NCBI RefSeq assembly: GCF_000002425.4
Contig: NC_037256.1
Span: 13,135,573-13,199,572, forward strand
Direction: 5' to 3'
DNA length: 64,000 nt
Source: Physcomitrium patens
Taxonomy: Eukaryota; Streptophyta; Bryopsida; Funariales; Funariaceae
In this document: one piece after another, positions 40,076 to 52,774 of the stretch
Position numbering within the stretch: position 1 is the stretch's first letter
How the letters are laid out: each line of letters starts with the position of its first letter
Made by a program: the position numbers and the translations under genes
Notes under the pieces: model-generated
What the model saw: the letters and a program-made list of their open reading frames with translations, nothing else
The model's database searches: none
What the model was told of the DNA's origin: nothing

Positions 40076-42570
40076 TCATATCAAGCGCTTGTACAGTGCA
40101 GTCGTCACGTACTTCGATCGAAAACGATTTGTGGTACCAAGCACAACGACAGAAAGGTTGTCTGTGGTTGTCTGCTTCTCAACGTACAAGTGGTTTAAAA
40201 TTACATGTTGTGGCCGAGGAAGATTTGCTGAGGTCTCGTTTTGTTGAGGCATGTTCAATGGTGTCAAACGCAGTTGTGAGGGCAAGGATGGAGGCTCCTT
40301 ACCAAAATCTTCAGGACCAGGCAGTGGATCGTTATAGCTGGAATCAGGTGATCGTGGTGGATCAAACCCAGCAACACTGTCCAGGTTCTCTGGTACGTAG
40401 TCCTACAATTGTGTTTGTACAATACAGCACTCAGAAATAGTCTATTTGGTAAACAAGGCAGCATGGCGACAAGTGGAAATGAGAAAAAAGATTTAACAAG
40501 TGAAAAGGAAAGGTACTGTAACAAAGAAAGATCCGAAATAGATCTTTCTATTAGTGCCAGTTTCAGATGGCACTTATTTGAATTACTCTGCATTGATCGA
40601 CCAGACAGCATCGACTAGAGCCTAGATAGTGCATCACAAAAATGCTCATTACCACATGCATATGATGCCCTTGAAGGGGCACACAAATACATACTCGAGG
40701 TAGTTTTTCAAACAGATTAGAGAGTAAGGACTGAATGTAATGAAGTCTATAAATACACTTACTTGCACGTCCAGCATATTGTTTAAGTTGTTAGGGCCAT
40801 CTGAAACTGCAGGTAAATCGGGTGAGTACCTCCAGTGTCCATCAACCCAGAACTTGTATTGATAAACTCCTGGGGGAAGTACCTTGACCAATGTGAAATC
40901 CCTACCAGATCTCTGGAGTGATTGCCTGTGGTACAACACAGAATAACTCAACTCATTCACTCTCTGCCATCGCATGAAAGTCAGAAAATATCATCCATAC
41001 TATGTCGGGTGCAAAATCTCACGACAATAACCAGTTCTATGCAGTCACCAACATATGAACAAAGGAGGAGACACGAAACGTGTGACACATAAACTGAAGT
41101 GGCAATTTTTGCTCCGCAAGGCTGACAGCCATCTATTTCTACGTTGCTGAGACACTAGAGGAACGAAAATTCCGCACCTTACTTGCCAATTATCCCAGGA
41201 GCCTATGACACCAACATGGACGCCCCCATGACTCCACACTATCATGGTAGCCACCTCCTTTTCAGGCTCTCCGTACAGACACGTCTCATAATAATTTTGC
41301 TGTTGAGTGCGCTTCGCTTGTGCATATCCTCCCAAATTCAACTCATTTGGTTTAGAAATGGGCACCATGGGCACCTGCGACATGCACACGAAACCTCTCT
41401 ACCCCGATGAGTAGAAGCAGAAATTATAACACCAAAACAATTCATCAACTTCGATGATTCTGTAAACTGAATCCATTCTTTGACCTAGTTTTAAAAAATT
41501 TAAGGAAAACCTAACCAGTTGAAAGACTTCGGAACCCTACAATCGTTCGATGAACACTTACAGCATATCTCCGCATAAGATTAGGAGCGGACGCCAATTT
41601 GACATCAATGACAGATTAAACTGGCTCCTTTCATTAGTAAAGAAGTTGGGGTTGGCCAAAGATTTGTAAATTATATTTTCAATCTGTATTAATCACATTT
41701 CAATGCACCAAAAAGTGTTTACGATGGCCGAAGCTAATGAACTATACCATCAATCTGACTAAGTCAATGCTCTGCAGCTGTGCAGCATGAATTTTCTCGG
41801 GCATCAAGTATGCTTGGCCTGTACTCATAGTTGAATGCGGCCATAATTCGAGCGGATGTGCTGTCGGAAACATTGACCCATTGGAAACTAGTAACACAAA
41901 CCTAGTGACCTAAACTTCCGAATCGTTGTAACTCAAGTAATTACAGAAACAACAACTCAGCCCAAGCCCTAAAGAAAAAGGGGACCGACTCCGTCGCAAA
42001 ATATTCTATTTCAATTTTCACCCTCTTCATTTGCAAAACTAACTCGTGCCTCATTTGTCATTTCCCGTGACCAACCCAATTCCCACAACAACACCTGGCG
42101 CAATAAACGCAGTTGTCTCTGAGCTTCTACAGTCAAAAATGCCCATCACTTCGACAAATTAAAAACCAATCGCCAACTGATCTCAGCCTACGGATCGAAC
42201 CCCAGAGGATCATCCACACAAACGAGAGAGCGAGAGAAGAATATTTCCTGACCTGAGGATTGAACGTGAGAGGCGATCGCGCGACGCTGCCAGGGCTCCC
42301 AGACGGGCTTTGATTCATACTCTCAGTGGACGGCGCATGCCCAAACCTCGGCTGATCACGCATCGGCTGCGCTTGCGAATGCGCACGAATCCCATGTCCC
42401 GAGGGGCCTCCTCGCTGCTGCTGCTGTTGCTGCCCACCCGATACTGCAGCATGAAACCCCACGGGAGGCTGCTGATGCGGATGGTGATGCTGACCAACCC
42501 CTCCCCCTCCTTCTGCTCCTGCTACGCCTACACTACCTCCGCCTCCTTCTCGCACACTTGCGTTTCCCAT
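40076..42570 (-). CDS. AKINB: SnRK1 (SNF1/AMPK) beta regulatory subunit
   Basis: Four exons join in phase: 42570-42253, 41374-41178, 40925-40763 and 40402-40076 (334 residues). The start MGNASV is an N-myristoylation signal. Residues 2-106 are rich in Gly, His, Gln and Ser. A CBM48/glycogen-binding domain covers about 150-226 ([41 protein letters not shown]). The C-terminal beta-gamma binding domain follows ([29 protein letters not shown]). The protein would tether the SnRK1 kinase and gamma-type subunits in the energy-stress complex. At exon 2 there are two donors four and five bases apart; the downstream AAG/GTGCGG keeps the frame and gives the family-like [14 protein letters not shown], so I chose it. 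Exon 4 starts at TAG/GACTAC, giving [13 protein letters not shown]. Confidence 0.92.
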
Positions 42571-43290
42571 CCCCCCCCCCTGCTCACACCGCCTGCTTCA
42601 CCGCAATCTCTCCCCCTAGTCCCACCTCTCGATCAACGCTCCAGGCTCTGGAATGGAATGTAGCAGGGATTAAGCGAGTGAGACCCCGCTGGTGCTGCAA
42701 GCTCTGCGGACAAAACCCAAATCAGCAGCAGAAGCAGAGAGTCGGGGAGAGCGGGGGATCTCAGTCCCAACAGCGTGGCGGCGATGGATCATCGCTGCTG
42801 TTGTTGCTGCTGCTGAATCCTCACCAATCAAACAATCAATCAATCAATCGATCTCGGCTCCTCGTCGTCCTCGTCCGCCTTCTACTGCTTCTTCTTCTTC
42901 TTCTACTTCTTCACCACTCTTCCTCGTCTACCTCGTCTACCTCGTCTTCCTCCGCTCTGCTTTTCCTCTGCAATTAATTGTGTGCCACAGCCAGCTCTTT
43001 TTGCTTGTTCCTGATTAGGCAGGGGAGGAGCTCGTTCTTCCTCTTTTCGCTCTCTCTCTCTCCCTTCTTTGCCTTCGTCCGTGCGTTGTTGTTGTTGTTG
43101 TTGTTGTTGTTTGTTTTTTTCTTTTCTTTTCTTTTTCCTTTCTAGGTGGATTGTTTCCTTCTTTGTTCTTTTTTTTTTTTTTTTTTTTTTTTTGTAATAT
43201 TTTCTGTTCCTTTGTTGGTTGGTTTATTCTTTCTCCTTTTCTTTTTCTAGACGAGGTTTCCTTTTCTTTCCTTTTCTGTAGCAGAATCAA
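42571..43290 (-). promoter_or_regulatory. leader/promoter of SnRK1 beta gene with microsatellites
   Basis: GC-richer DNA with many simple repeats: CTG/CAG units near 42800, CTT near 42890-42910, TCTC near 43050, TTG near 43085-43110, and a run of about 23 T near 43170-43193. Open frames here on either strand are low-complexity (poly-Ser/Leu, poly-Lys/Thr) and not credible genes. Confidence 0.5.
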
Positions 43291-43399
43291 TATTCGATTA
43301 TATCATATGAAAGGTAAAAAAGATTTAGAGTGGCTTTTAACAAGCGCCTTCTTCATGGTAGCATCGTGAGCTAGCACAAGGTCATACTATTTTTTTGAG

Positions 43400-44530
43400 C
43401 ACCAATATTCACAGACACACCATTCTGGACTATAAATAGGCTTTAAAAACTAGGATCAGAAACTGCATACTTTGTATCACCATTAAATTTTATTGAACAA
43501 AATTCATATTTCTAATGTTTTAGTATGCTTCAATATGTGGTATCAAATTTTGGAGTCTAATCTAGTCTTTCCATTGATTAATCCATTGTAAAGAGTCTTA
43601 GATTTCTCTCCCTTGGTTTCTTCACGTGGTAAGTTTTAATGTACATTTGTAGAGAAATGAAGTAAAACTAATAAAATTATATTCAATATTGTTTAAGGGA
43701 TGTGAACTAGTATAAGTACACAAGCTTCAAAGGGTGCCAAGAAATAAACTTGAAAAACTAACTTACAATAAATAACTAACAACTAATAATAAAGTAATAT
43801 TTATTAGCTAAAAATAATAACTATTCCAACTCCCTCCCTTGCTACAAAATAGCTAGTAGGACCAAATGATCCTATTTTCTAAGAGAAATAAAAAAGGAGA
43901 AAGCTGGCCTTCAGCATGGAAGTACATAATAATCACTTGACTTAATGAGAGGGAATCATAGATAAAATAGTAGAGGAGCAGACATGATGCCATATTATAC
44001 GAGCTATAATAAGAAGTTTTGATTAGATTAAGGAGAGACACAATGTGAGACTCCTAATAATTATCAACATGTATTTAAAGATATAGATGGGCCCAATATA
44101 CTATCATTGTTGTTTGTACAAGAAGACTCAAATGATGATAAGTACAAAGATGCTACAAAAAATGAGCCTCTAGAGTTAGAAGAAATAAAAGAACCAAGAA
44201 TAATGAACATGTTTCTTGAAGGAATACTAGAAGAGATAATACAAGCTTAGATTTTGTATAAGATACTTGCAAATGCAAGCATCTAAATGAAGATCAAAAG
44301 AATATCATTTCTTAAGTCAATATGCAAAGCCTAGTAAGATTGGATACTCAATTATGAAGATTGGAAACAAGGAATTTCATGCCTATTATGAAGAGAGCTA
44401 TATTAGCACAACAATAGCTTATGATAGGAATAAAGACCCAGTAAACTGGAATTTTGATAAGTAGATAGATGAGTATTTATTTGATTGTAGCCAAAAAAAT
44501 TTAGATGTAGGTTTAGAGGTGATACTTGAA
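43400..44530. other. AT-rich DNA flanking a copia remnant
   Basis: No gene found. By position it may include the LTR or 3' end of the copia element to its right, but no LTR boundary was identified. Confidence 0.4.
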
Positions 44531-46000
44531 TTAGCATATTGACTTTAGTTGTTTCATCTCTGCAACATTCTTGAAGTTATACATGTTAAGTAAAATATAA
44601 TTTTTTTCATATAAGACTCTGTCTAAAAGCTTGGTAAAAATGTCTACAATATAATCAATTGATTGCATGTAATCTAAGAAAATATCTTTTTTCTCAATCT
44701 TGTCTCTATTAAAGTAAAAATTTATAGACATTTATTTTGTTTAAAGATTAATATCAAGATTGGTTGCCATTCTCATATTGGCTTCATTATCACATCTAAT
44801 TAGTACTAGCTTTGTAATCTTTAGTCTTAGGTCTTGCAATAGTTTCTCTAACCAAGTTGATTCACAAGTAGGAGTGGATAAATCCATATATTCTACCTCC
44901 AAAGAAAAGAGAGCTACAATGGATTATTTTTTTAATTAGTCATATAAATAGAGCAATTCCAAGACAAAACTTAAATCTTATTGTAAATTTTCCATACTCC
45001 AAATTTTCCACCCAATTAGTGTTAGTATAGTCCAAAATTTGTAAATAATTTATTTTGGGATAAAATTTTTTGAATTCCTTTGTTTTAATTACATAGCAAA
45101 GAATTTTCTTAGCTATTTGGAAGCAAAGAATTTCTATACATTGCATATATTTACAAAATTTTTGACAATATAAGACATATCAATCTTAATGTGGATTAGA
45201 TAAATATTTTTACCTACCATCTTGCCATAGAAAATTGAATCGATGTACAATGTATTCATATCAAGTCTCAACTTCAATCTTGCTACAATTGATATAGATG
45301 CCAACAAATAGTTGGTTAATTTAAGAATTTTGAGAGTCTAAATTACATATGCCTTTTGTATAAGAAAGATCTATCTTGGTACTAGTATGCATTTAGCCTT
45401 CAAAAATAGCATCATGTCTCTTTTACTTAGCTTTGATATGTCAAAGCAATACTCTTATTACTACTTGAACCAAACTATCTATTTGGAATAATTTCTCATA
45501 AATTATAAGTCATTTACATATAGGGCTAAAAGTAGGATCTTGTCATTATTATATACAACATATAAATTGTTGTCTCTCTCAACCTTTATAAAACCTTGTT
45601 TGCAAAGAAATGAATTAATTTTCTTGTATCAAGCTTTGGAAACTTAACATAAGTCATATATTATTTTTTGTAAATGATAGATCAAGTGCTCACTATTTAG
45701 TAAAATATTTTGAATTGTATGATGAAGATTTCTTCATTTAGATTGCTATAAAAAAACAAAATTTATACATCCATATGATATAATTTCTATTAGCATAGAG
45801 ATACAAAAACAAGAAGCAACTTTATTATCTTTTACTTTACTATTAGTACAAAAGTGTCTTCATAGTTGAAACCTTCTTTTTTCTTGAGACCTTGGATAAT
45901 AAATTGAGTCTTTTTCTTTTGTAAAATATTATCAAGACAAAATTTTATTTTATACATCTATTTTATAAAAATAAGTACTTTTCTCAGTAATAAAGTCTCT
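44531..46000 (-). mobile_element. Ty1/copia retrotransposon remnant (RT to RNase H)
   Basis: On the minus strand, the start of the copia RT domain is legible near 45900 (QGLKKKEGFNYEDTF, family AKGFxQKEGIDYxETF). The RNase H region is at 45146-44940 (AKKILCYVIKTKEFKKFYP; DYTNTNWVENLE; FCLG) and its C-terminal tail at 44731-44531 (INFYFNRDKIEK; DYMQSIDYIVDIFTKLLDR, family LADIFTKPL). Frames are broken between the blocks. Gag and integrase were not found. The element ends just before the LTR of element A at 46054. Confidence 0.78.
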
Positions 46001-46053
46001 AATCTTTAGGTTTGGTTTTTTTATATAGAAAATATTTTATCTTCTATTGATCC

Positions 46054-46620
46054 TGTCACAAACATATACATGTAAACCAATAATTATTTATATGATTTAG
46101 ATAATAGTAAGTAAAAGTAGGTCAATTCCATAATATCTTTTATAGAAACTTCCTACAAGCTGGATAGACACTGCTTTGATTTTATAGGTGTCTTTAATTG
46201 ACTTTTTAAATTAGAAACGTGATCAACAAGTTGGCTATGTGCCACATATGTTGATAGCTTGAAGAACAAGCTAACTATGTGGCCCACATATAAAAAACTT
46301 GCCTTGTAAGCTAAAACATGTGTTGTGTAAAGTCAACACATATTAGAGGACCTATAGAACATCGCCATGTAGCTATTAATTAGATAGTATATATAGAAGC
46401 AAGAGTGAAGCCCTCTTCACTCTTGTCAATTTCTTTCTTACTTCTAGTCTAGTTTCAAGAGTCTCAAGTTTTCTTGTCTTTTGGCAATAAGTAAGTCTAG
46501 TTTTTTTTTTTAATATATGTACTTCTTTATTTTTATTTTATCACTTTTTCTTTGGCATGGATTTTATTGGTTTATGTATCATCTTTTAATTCATGTCCTT
46601 GACAAATTGACAAGAGTCCA
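46054..46620 (+). repeat. 5' LTR of chromovirus A
   Basis: It starts TGTCACAAACATATACATG, matching the LTR starts (inverted) at 18279 and near 20075, and ends ...GTCCA at 46620. A TATATATA box lies at about 46388-46395, followed by a transcribed part. The length of about 567 bp agrees with the copy at 17725-18279. Unlike the LTR of element C, no heat-shock-element cluster is seen. Confidence 0.65.
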
Positions 46621-49600
46621 CTTATAATATCAGAGCTTTGTCTTATCTTGATTAAGAGTAGATTATCCTCTTTTGATGATAAGACATAAGCATATTAGAA
46701 GTTGTTGATTATCCTCTTCTAAACTGATATTGTTTTTAGTATCTTCTTTGTGCTCAAGTCCTTTCTTCTACTTGTCTTGAGTGGTATTAGATATTTTTCT
46801 GAGTATTATTATGGCAAAGCTTGTTAAAATGAAGAGTACAATGGCACAAATGTAAGAGCAATTGAGGGAGTTGATGCTTGCGATGCATCAACTTAGCTTA
46901 CTACCACAAGGATCAATAAGAATGGCAGAAAGTGAGGATATAGAGATGATTAGAGCTATGTCAACATCTGCACCAAATCATGTCCTTCTATCCACAATGG
47001 AATATCCTTCAAGTATTAAAGAACCAAGAGTTGTCTGGCTTGAGAAATTTGATGGTATAAAATCCAAATTTTGAAGTTTTATCAACCAAGTATAACTTGT
47101 GATTGAACTTCAACCTCAAAGCTATCCAATTCTATGATCACAAGTTAGATTTATTGGTACACTTCTTTCAAATTCAACACTATCGTAGTTTTCATCTTTT
47201 CTTGAAGAACAAGATCCAATATTAGATAATCTAGAGATATTTTTGGAATTTTTTTGATCCATGTATAAAAAACATGATGCAACTTGTGTTACAACCAAAA
47301 AGATTTGTATTTTGTGACAAGGCAATCGATTAATAATATTATATGCTTCATAGTTTTGACAACTTACAACTAATATCAAGTAAGATGATATTGCACTTAT
47401 TAGCCAATTTTCCTATGGATTATAATATGAAGTAAAGAAATTGATGCTCAACTTACTTGATCCTCAAACATTGAGTCAAAAAATTGACTTTGGTATGAAG
47501 TACAATAATTGGCTTTTTGAATTTCAATCTGAGAATTACATAAGTACATCTCAACATTACTACAATTTGATGGCAATATCAAGATCTCATCAATACATAC
47601 ATTCAAAAATAGATGTTATGTAAATTGATACAGTATGTTTTAAATCTCTTATTGAGCAAGAAAAGATTTATTGCTATTAAGAAGGATTGTGCTTATATTA
47701 TGGAGAATCTAAATACACTGCTCAACATTGTCCAAAAAAGTAAAAAACCACAAAATAAGGAGCACAATTGTCAAAAAAGACAATGTGTTGGAAAACAAAT
47801 TTTTCTAGCTATAATAGGGACTGTGCAACTATAATCTTGTACAATTTTTAATGAAAGTCCTATCTTCTCCTCAGAACCCTATCCTTATTTTATAATAGAT
47901 GTGCATTTAGGACCTAATAATTTTAAAGCCTCCATCTTGATAGATTCAAGAGCCTCAACTTCTTTCTTAGACGTAGAATTTATTAAAAATCATAAAATAT
48001 CATTATTACAAAAAACTAAACCTGTTCATGTAGAAGTCATAGATGGTCATCCGTTGTCTTATAGAAATATTACTTATGAAATATTTTCTATAGATGTAGT
48101 AATAAATGTTCATAGTAGTTGTATAATCTTTAATATAATTAGATCTTCCTTTAATCCAATCATTTTAGATTTATCGTGGTTAGAAAAATATAATCTTTGC
48201 ATAGATTGGATTTTTCGTACTCTTGACTTCTCTAAAAGTATAATTGAGAGTGAAATTAATCCAATAGAAAGTCATAAGTCTACTACAATAAAACCTATAT
48301 TTGTAGGTGTGAGAGCTTTCTTGCATGCTACAAAAAAAAGATTATCTTGTATCATTTATGCCACACCTATTTTTAATAATGCAAAGGCTTCAAGTAGCAT
48401 TTCAAGCTAGTATCAAGAGTTTCAAGATGTATTCGAGAAGAAAAATGCGGATACTCTTCCAGAATATCATTCCTATGACTACTCAATTGATCTTCAAGAA
48501 GGAGCACAACTGCCATTTGGACCAATCTATAGTTTATCACAAAATGAATTAACACAACTCAAGAAATATATTGAAGTAAATTTGGCCAAGAATTTCATAC
48601 ACCATATTAAATTGCCAGTAGGAGCTCCAATCTTATTTGTGAATAAGAAAGATGGATTATTGCGAATGTGTGTTGATTATCAAGGACTCAACAAGATCAC
48701 CATCAAGAATAAATACCCTCTATCTTTGATATTTATACTTCTCCATCAACTGAATCAAGCTAAAATCTACACAAAAATAAATCTACAGAGAGTATACAAT
48801 TTAATATATATTAAAAAAAGAAATGAGTGGAAGATTACATTTTGAACTAAGTATGGACATTTTGAATACAACATCATGCCTTTTGGACTTACAAATACAC
48901 TAGCAGCTTTTTAACATCTAATGAATGATGTTTTTTGAGAGTTTTTGGACGATTTTGTTATCTGTAATCTAAAAAATATCTTGATCTATTCTAAGAACGT
49001 AGATGAACATGAATTTCATGTTCATAGTGTGTTACAAAAATTAAGAGATACGAGATTCTATGCCAAGATAGAAAAGTGTATATTCTATAATATTTAAATC
49101 GACTTCTTAGGATACATCATTTCAAATGATGGACTTATGATGGATCTTAAGAAAGTTCAAACTATTATAGATTGAAAGATTCTAAAAATAATAAAAGATG
49201 TTCAATTCTTTTTAGACTTTTTCAACTATTATTGGATCTTTACCAAAGACTTCTCTTGAATTAGAACTCCACTTACACATTTAACTTGCAAAGACAAACT
49301 TGAGTAGAAAAAAGAAGCTGAAGTATCTTTTGAAGCTTTGCGGTTAGCCTTTATTTTTACACTAATCTTATATTACGTTGAATTTTTTGAGGCATTTTTT
49401 ATGGAAATAGATGCATTAGACTTTGCTTTGGATGTCGTATTATCATAAATGGAAATAGTTGATAAACTTCACCTACTAGCTTTTCATTCTAGAAAATTTT
49501 TAGCAACCAAGATTAACTTTGAAATCTATAATAAAAAGCTTCTTGCAATCCTAGATTTATTTCAAGAATGGCGTCATCATCTAGAAGACGCTTCTAAACT

Positions 49601-51320
49601 AGTTACCATGTATATGAACTATAAGAATCTCAAGTACTTCATGTCAATATATGTTTTGAATTGTTGCCAAGCCCATTAAAACATGTCCTTATCAAGATTT
49701 GATTTTAAGATCACGTATTGACTTGGAAAACAATAAGGTTTATTAGACGTCTTTTTTAGACATTCTTATCTTCTACCAAAAGAAGAAGATGCATCTTTTC
49801 ATCAACAAAGAATGATTTTCTTGAAGCCAAAGCATTTTAATCTTCAAGTAATGAAATCAACATTAACTGTTGATTCAACCCTTGTGAAACAAATCTAATC
49901 AAACATGTCTTTTGATTCTTTTTTTTTAATATCAAGAATCCTTCTTCTAAGTCTCAAGATACTTCTAATTTTGAGTTCAAAACAACCTACTCTATTTCTA
50001 AGGTCGATTATATGTTCCAAAAGGAGAAGCACAATTACGTGTTCTTCGAGCATGTCACAACTTTTCAACAACAAAACATTTTGAATACAATAAGACTTTA
50101 GAGCTTATATCTAGAGATTTTTAGTGGCTACAAATGTGGAAGGGTATAAAAGACTTTGTTTAGTCATGCAACATTTCTTCAAGATAAAAAATTCCTTGAC
50201 ATCAATCTTACGGACTTTTTCAACCATTATCCATTCCAGAACAACCATGGTCTTTTGTTTCTATAGATTTCATCATGGATCTTTGAATCTCAGATTTTTG
50301 TGACTCTATATTTGTGATAATAGATCGTTTTACTAAGATGGCATATTTTGTACTATATACAAAATCTATTACAAGTAAAAAAATAGCTAAAATCTTTCTT
50401 AACAACATCTATCGCTATTATAGATTATTCAAGGATATTAGATCGGATAGGAGAACTTAATTTGTATTAAGATTTTAGTAGACTCTTTTCAAGATTTTAA
50501 GAGTGGATATAAAAATATCTTTGGCATTCCATCTTCAAATTGATGGACAAATGAAGCATGTTAATCAAGTTTTTGAGCAGTATTTAAGATGTACCATCAA
50601 CTACTAAGAAGATGATTGAAAAATTCTTTTACCATTGGGAGAGTTTACTTATGATAATACAATACATTCTTCTATAAAATAAATGTCTTTCTTTACTAAT
50701 TATAGTTATCATCCATAATTTCATACTTTTCACTTTTCAAAAGCAGATAATCATGGGGTAGAAGATTTGGCAAATTGTTTGTCAAGCTACATGCAACAAT
50801 AAAGGCGTAGTTAAAAGAAGCTCAAAAATAATAAAAGATCAATACGGATGTCTATCAAAAGGAATAACTACCATTCTATGTGGGTGACAAGATATGGTTA
50901 CTTTATTGTAATATCAATACTACTCGTCCTTGTGACAACTTGAACTATCGTAAGCTTAGACCATTTCTTATTTTTATACAAATCAATCTAGTTGCATATC
51001 ATTTATACCTACCAGAGTCAATAAAAATCCATCCAATATTCCACATATTTCTTCTTGAACCATACAAGACGGTGGACATATCAAGAAGAAGACAAGTGCC
51101 ACTTCCTCCTATAAAAGTGGACAATAATGAAGAATTTGAAGTAGAAGAAGTCTTAGACTCAAGGTTGCGACAAAATAAGTTGAAATATCTTATTCATTAG
51201 TGCAGATTTAATATTAGTGAATACACATGGAAGCCAACAAAGAAGCTTAGAAATGCAGCAAAGAAGGTGGAGGTTTTTTATCAAAAACATCCATCAAAAT
51301 CAAGATGAAGACTTTTCTTA
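46621..51320 (+). mobile_element. internal region of Ty3/gypsy chromovirus A, heavily mutated
   Basis: The full pol order is legible. Gag, 46862 to about 47830: KFDGIKSKF, ELQPQSYP, DPILDNLEIFLEFF. Protease, 47901-48410: LIDSRAST, where the catalytic DSG reads DSR. Reverse transcriptase from 48582: APILFVNKKDGLLRMCVDYQ; YGHFEYNIMPFGL; the YLDD box reads NLKN. RNase H, 49330-49680: LLAFHSRKFLATKINFEIYNKKLLAIL. Integrase, about 50050-50760: IDFIMDL, DRFTKMAYFV, DGQMKHVNQVFEQYLRC. Chromodomain, 51125-51308: FEVEEVLDSR, NKLKYLIH, YTWKPTKKL. More than twenty stops interrupt it, mostly at former Trp, Gln and Arg codons. No 3' LTR was identified after 51320. Confidence 0.85.
46625..46636 (+). other. 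primer-binding site of element A (initiator-Met tRNA type, mutated)
   Basis: TAATATCAGAGC differs from the common plant initiator-Met PBS TGGTATCAGAGC only by two G-to-A changes. It sits four bases after the LTR end, where a PBS is expected. Confidence 0.6.
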
Positions 51321-52720
51321 TAAAAAGAATAAAATCTATGCAAGATAATATTCTATTTTCAATTTTTATTCATAGCTTCTTTGTATTTGTGATACTAAAA
51401 AGATGAAAAATCAATAACTAGTGGATTCAATTGAAGAGCCTTCATTTACTAACTTATCGGTGTCGTACTGTAAATGCTTAGGGTATATAAAAATTAGTTA
51501 AAACATATTATATGTTGATAAATCTAGATGTATGTTAGAGTGATTAGTAGATTAAATTAAAAGGAGTTGGAATAAGAAACTTTACTTTGTTTCTTTATTT
51601 CTTTTGATTTTGACATTAATATATATATATATATATAGGACCTAAATGTTTAGTACGAAACCTTGAAAAAAGGTGGAAACCTAAGGATGAAAATCTAAAC
51701 TAGTAGGAAGCTAATTAGGAGGGATGAAAGCAAGGCATGGTCGGATGAAGGCAAGGAATGGAGAACTTCATCCCTATTGGTCGAATACTATGCCTAATGG
51801 GCTTTGAGGAGGCTGTCCGCGACCTTAAGAAGGGTTTCGGTGACTTCAAAGGAGGCATTCGGAGATTAAAAGCTAGGATTGTAAAGTTTAGAATTTGGAG
51901 AAGAATTTGTGTACAAAAATTAGAGGATTTGGAGTTAGAGTAAAAAAGTTATAACCGTTTGAAGTTAAGGTATTTATTTTAGATATACTATTACTCTTTT
52001 GAGAGTACGAGGAATTTTACAAAAGCTTTTGAAGATCGGAAGGTGCGACTAGAACGGAAATTTCAAGGCCTACATCTTTTATGAAAGAATTATTGCTTTT
52101 GGAGTTCATATGAAGGAGTTGTAAGGAGTTGAAGGTGACGCTTCCAAATCAAAAGCAGTAAGTAAACGAGTTTGTTTGTAGTAATGGTTGAAGTCATAAC
52201 TTGAGTATTTAGATGAATTTTTGGCTCAAACTTTGAGAGAGTGTAAAGTTTTGTGTTCAAAAGCTAAATATACAAATTTCGTGGCATTTGAGCTTATATT
52301 TTGTGAGATATGAAGAAAATTGTACGCAGGTATATAAAGATAAGGGTTTGAAGCGGGTGTTAGGGATTTCAAGATATCTCAAGATTTGCAATGAATTTGC
52401 ACTTGAAAATTGTTGTAGAAGTTAATTAGAATACATCAGTACCTCATGTAAAATTTGAGTTTTTTTGGACGGTCGGATTAAGAGATATGAGGTGTTGAAG
52501 TTCTGAAAAATCTCCACATAAGAATAAACAAGGATTTAGAAGATTTTATAATATTTTGGAAGTTGTGGGTTACTTGAGGATTGTATATTTGGTATAATTA
52601 CTCAAAAAGAGAAAAATTATATACAAACTTAGGGCTTCTCTTATTTTTAAGCTTAATTGAATAATTAGTGATAGCCAGAAGCCCAGCGTTTTCTTGAAGC
52701 AAACTCTCTCTACCCCGACA
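51321..52720 (+). other. possible 5' LTR/leader of element B
   Basis: A non-coding stretch between element A and the gag of element B, with a (TA)n tract near 51620-51640, a TATA-like motif near 52618, and a candidate LTR end ...CCGACA at 52720. The left LTR border was not determined, because the matching 3' LTR lies outside the window beyond the nested insertions. Confidence 0.35.
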
Positions 52721-52774
52721 TATTAGTGCTTCCACTAAGAGAGCCTTAAGGCACTGATTTTTCAACAAGTTGAA

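Noticed and set aside
40649..40975. Extension of SnRK1 beta exon 3 upstream to the ATGGCAG acceptor, adding about 13 residues
   Set aside because: Using the AAG/GTGCGG donor of exon 2 with the CACAG acceptor at 40926 keeps frame and gives the conserved [14 protein letters not shown] without an insertion.
43015..43290. Lys/Thr-rich 91-codon frame on the minus strand
   Set aside because: Low-complexity translation of T- and TTG-rich microsatellites in the SnRK1 beta leader region.
47122..47379. 85-codon minus-strand frame inside element A
   Set aside because: Antisense to the recognisable, stop-interrupted gag of element A.
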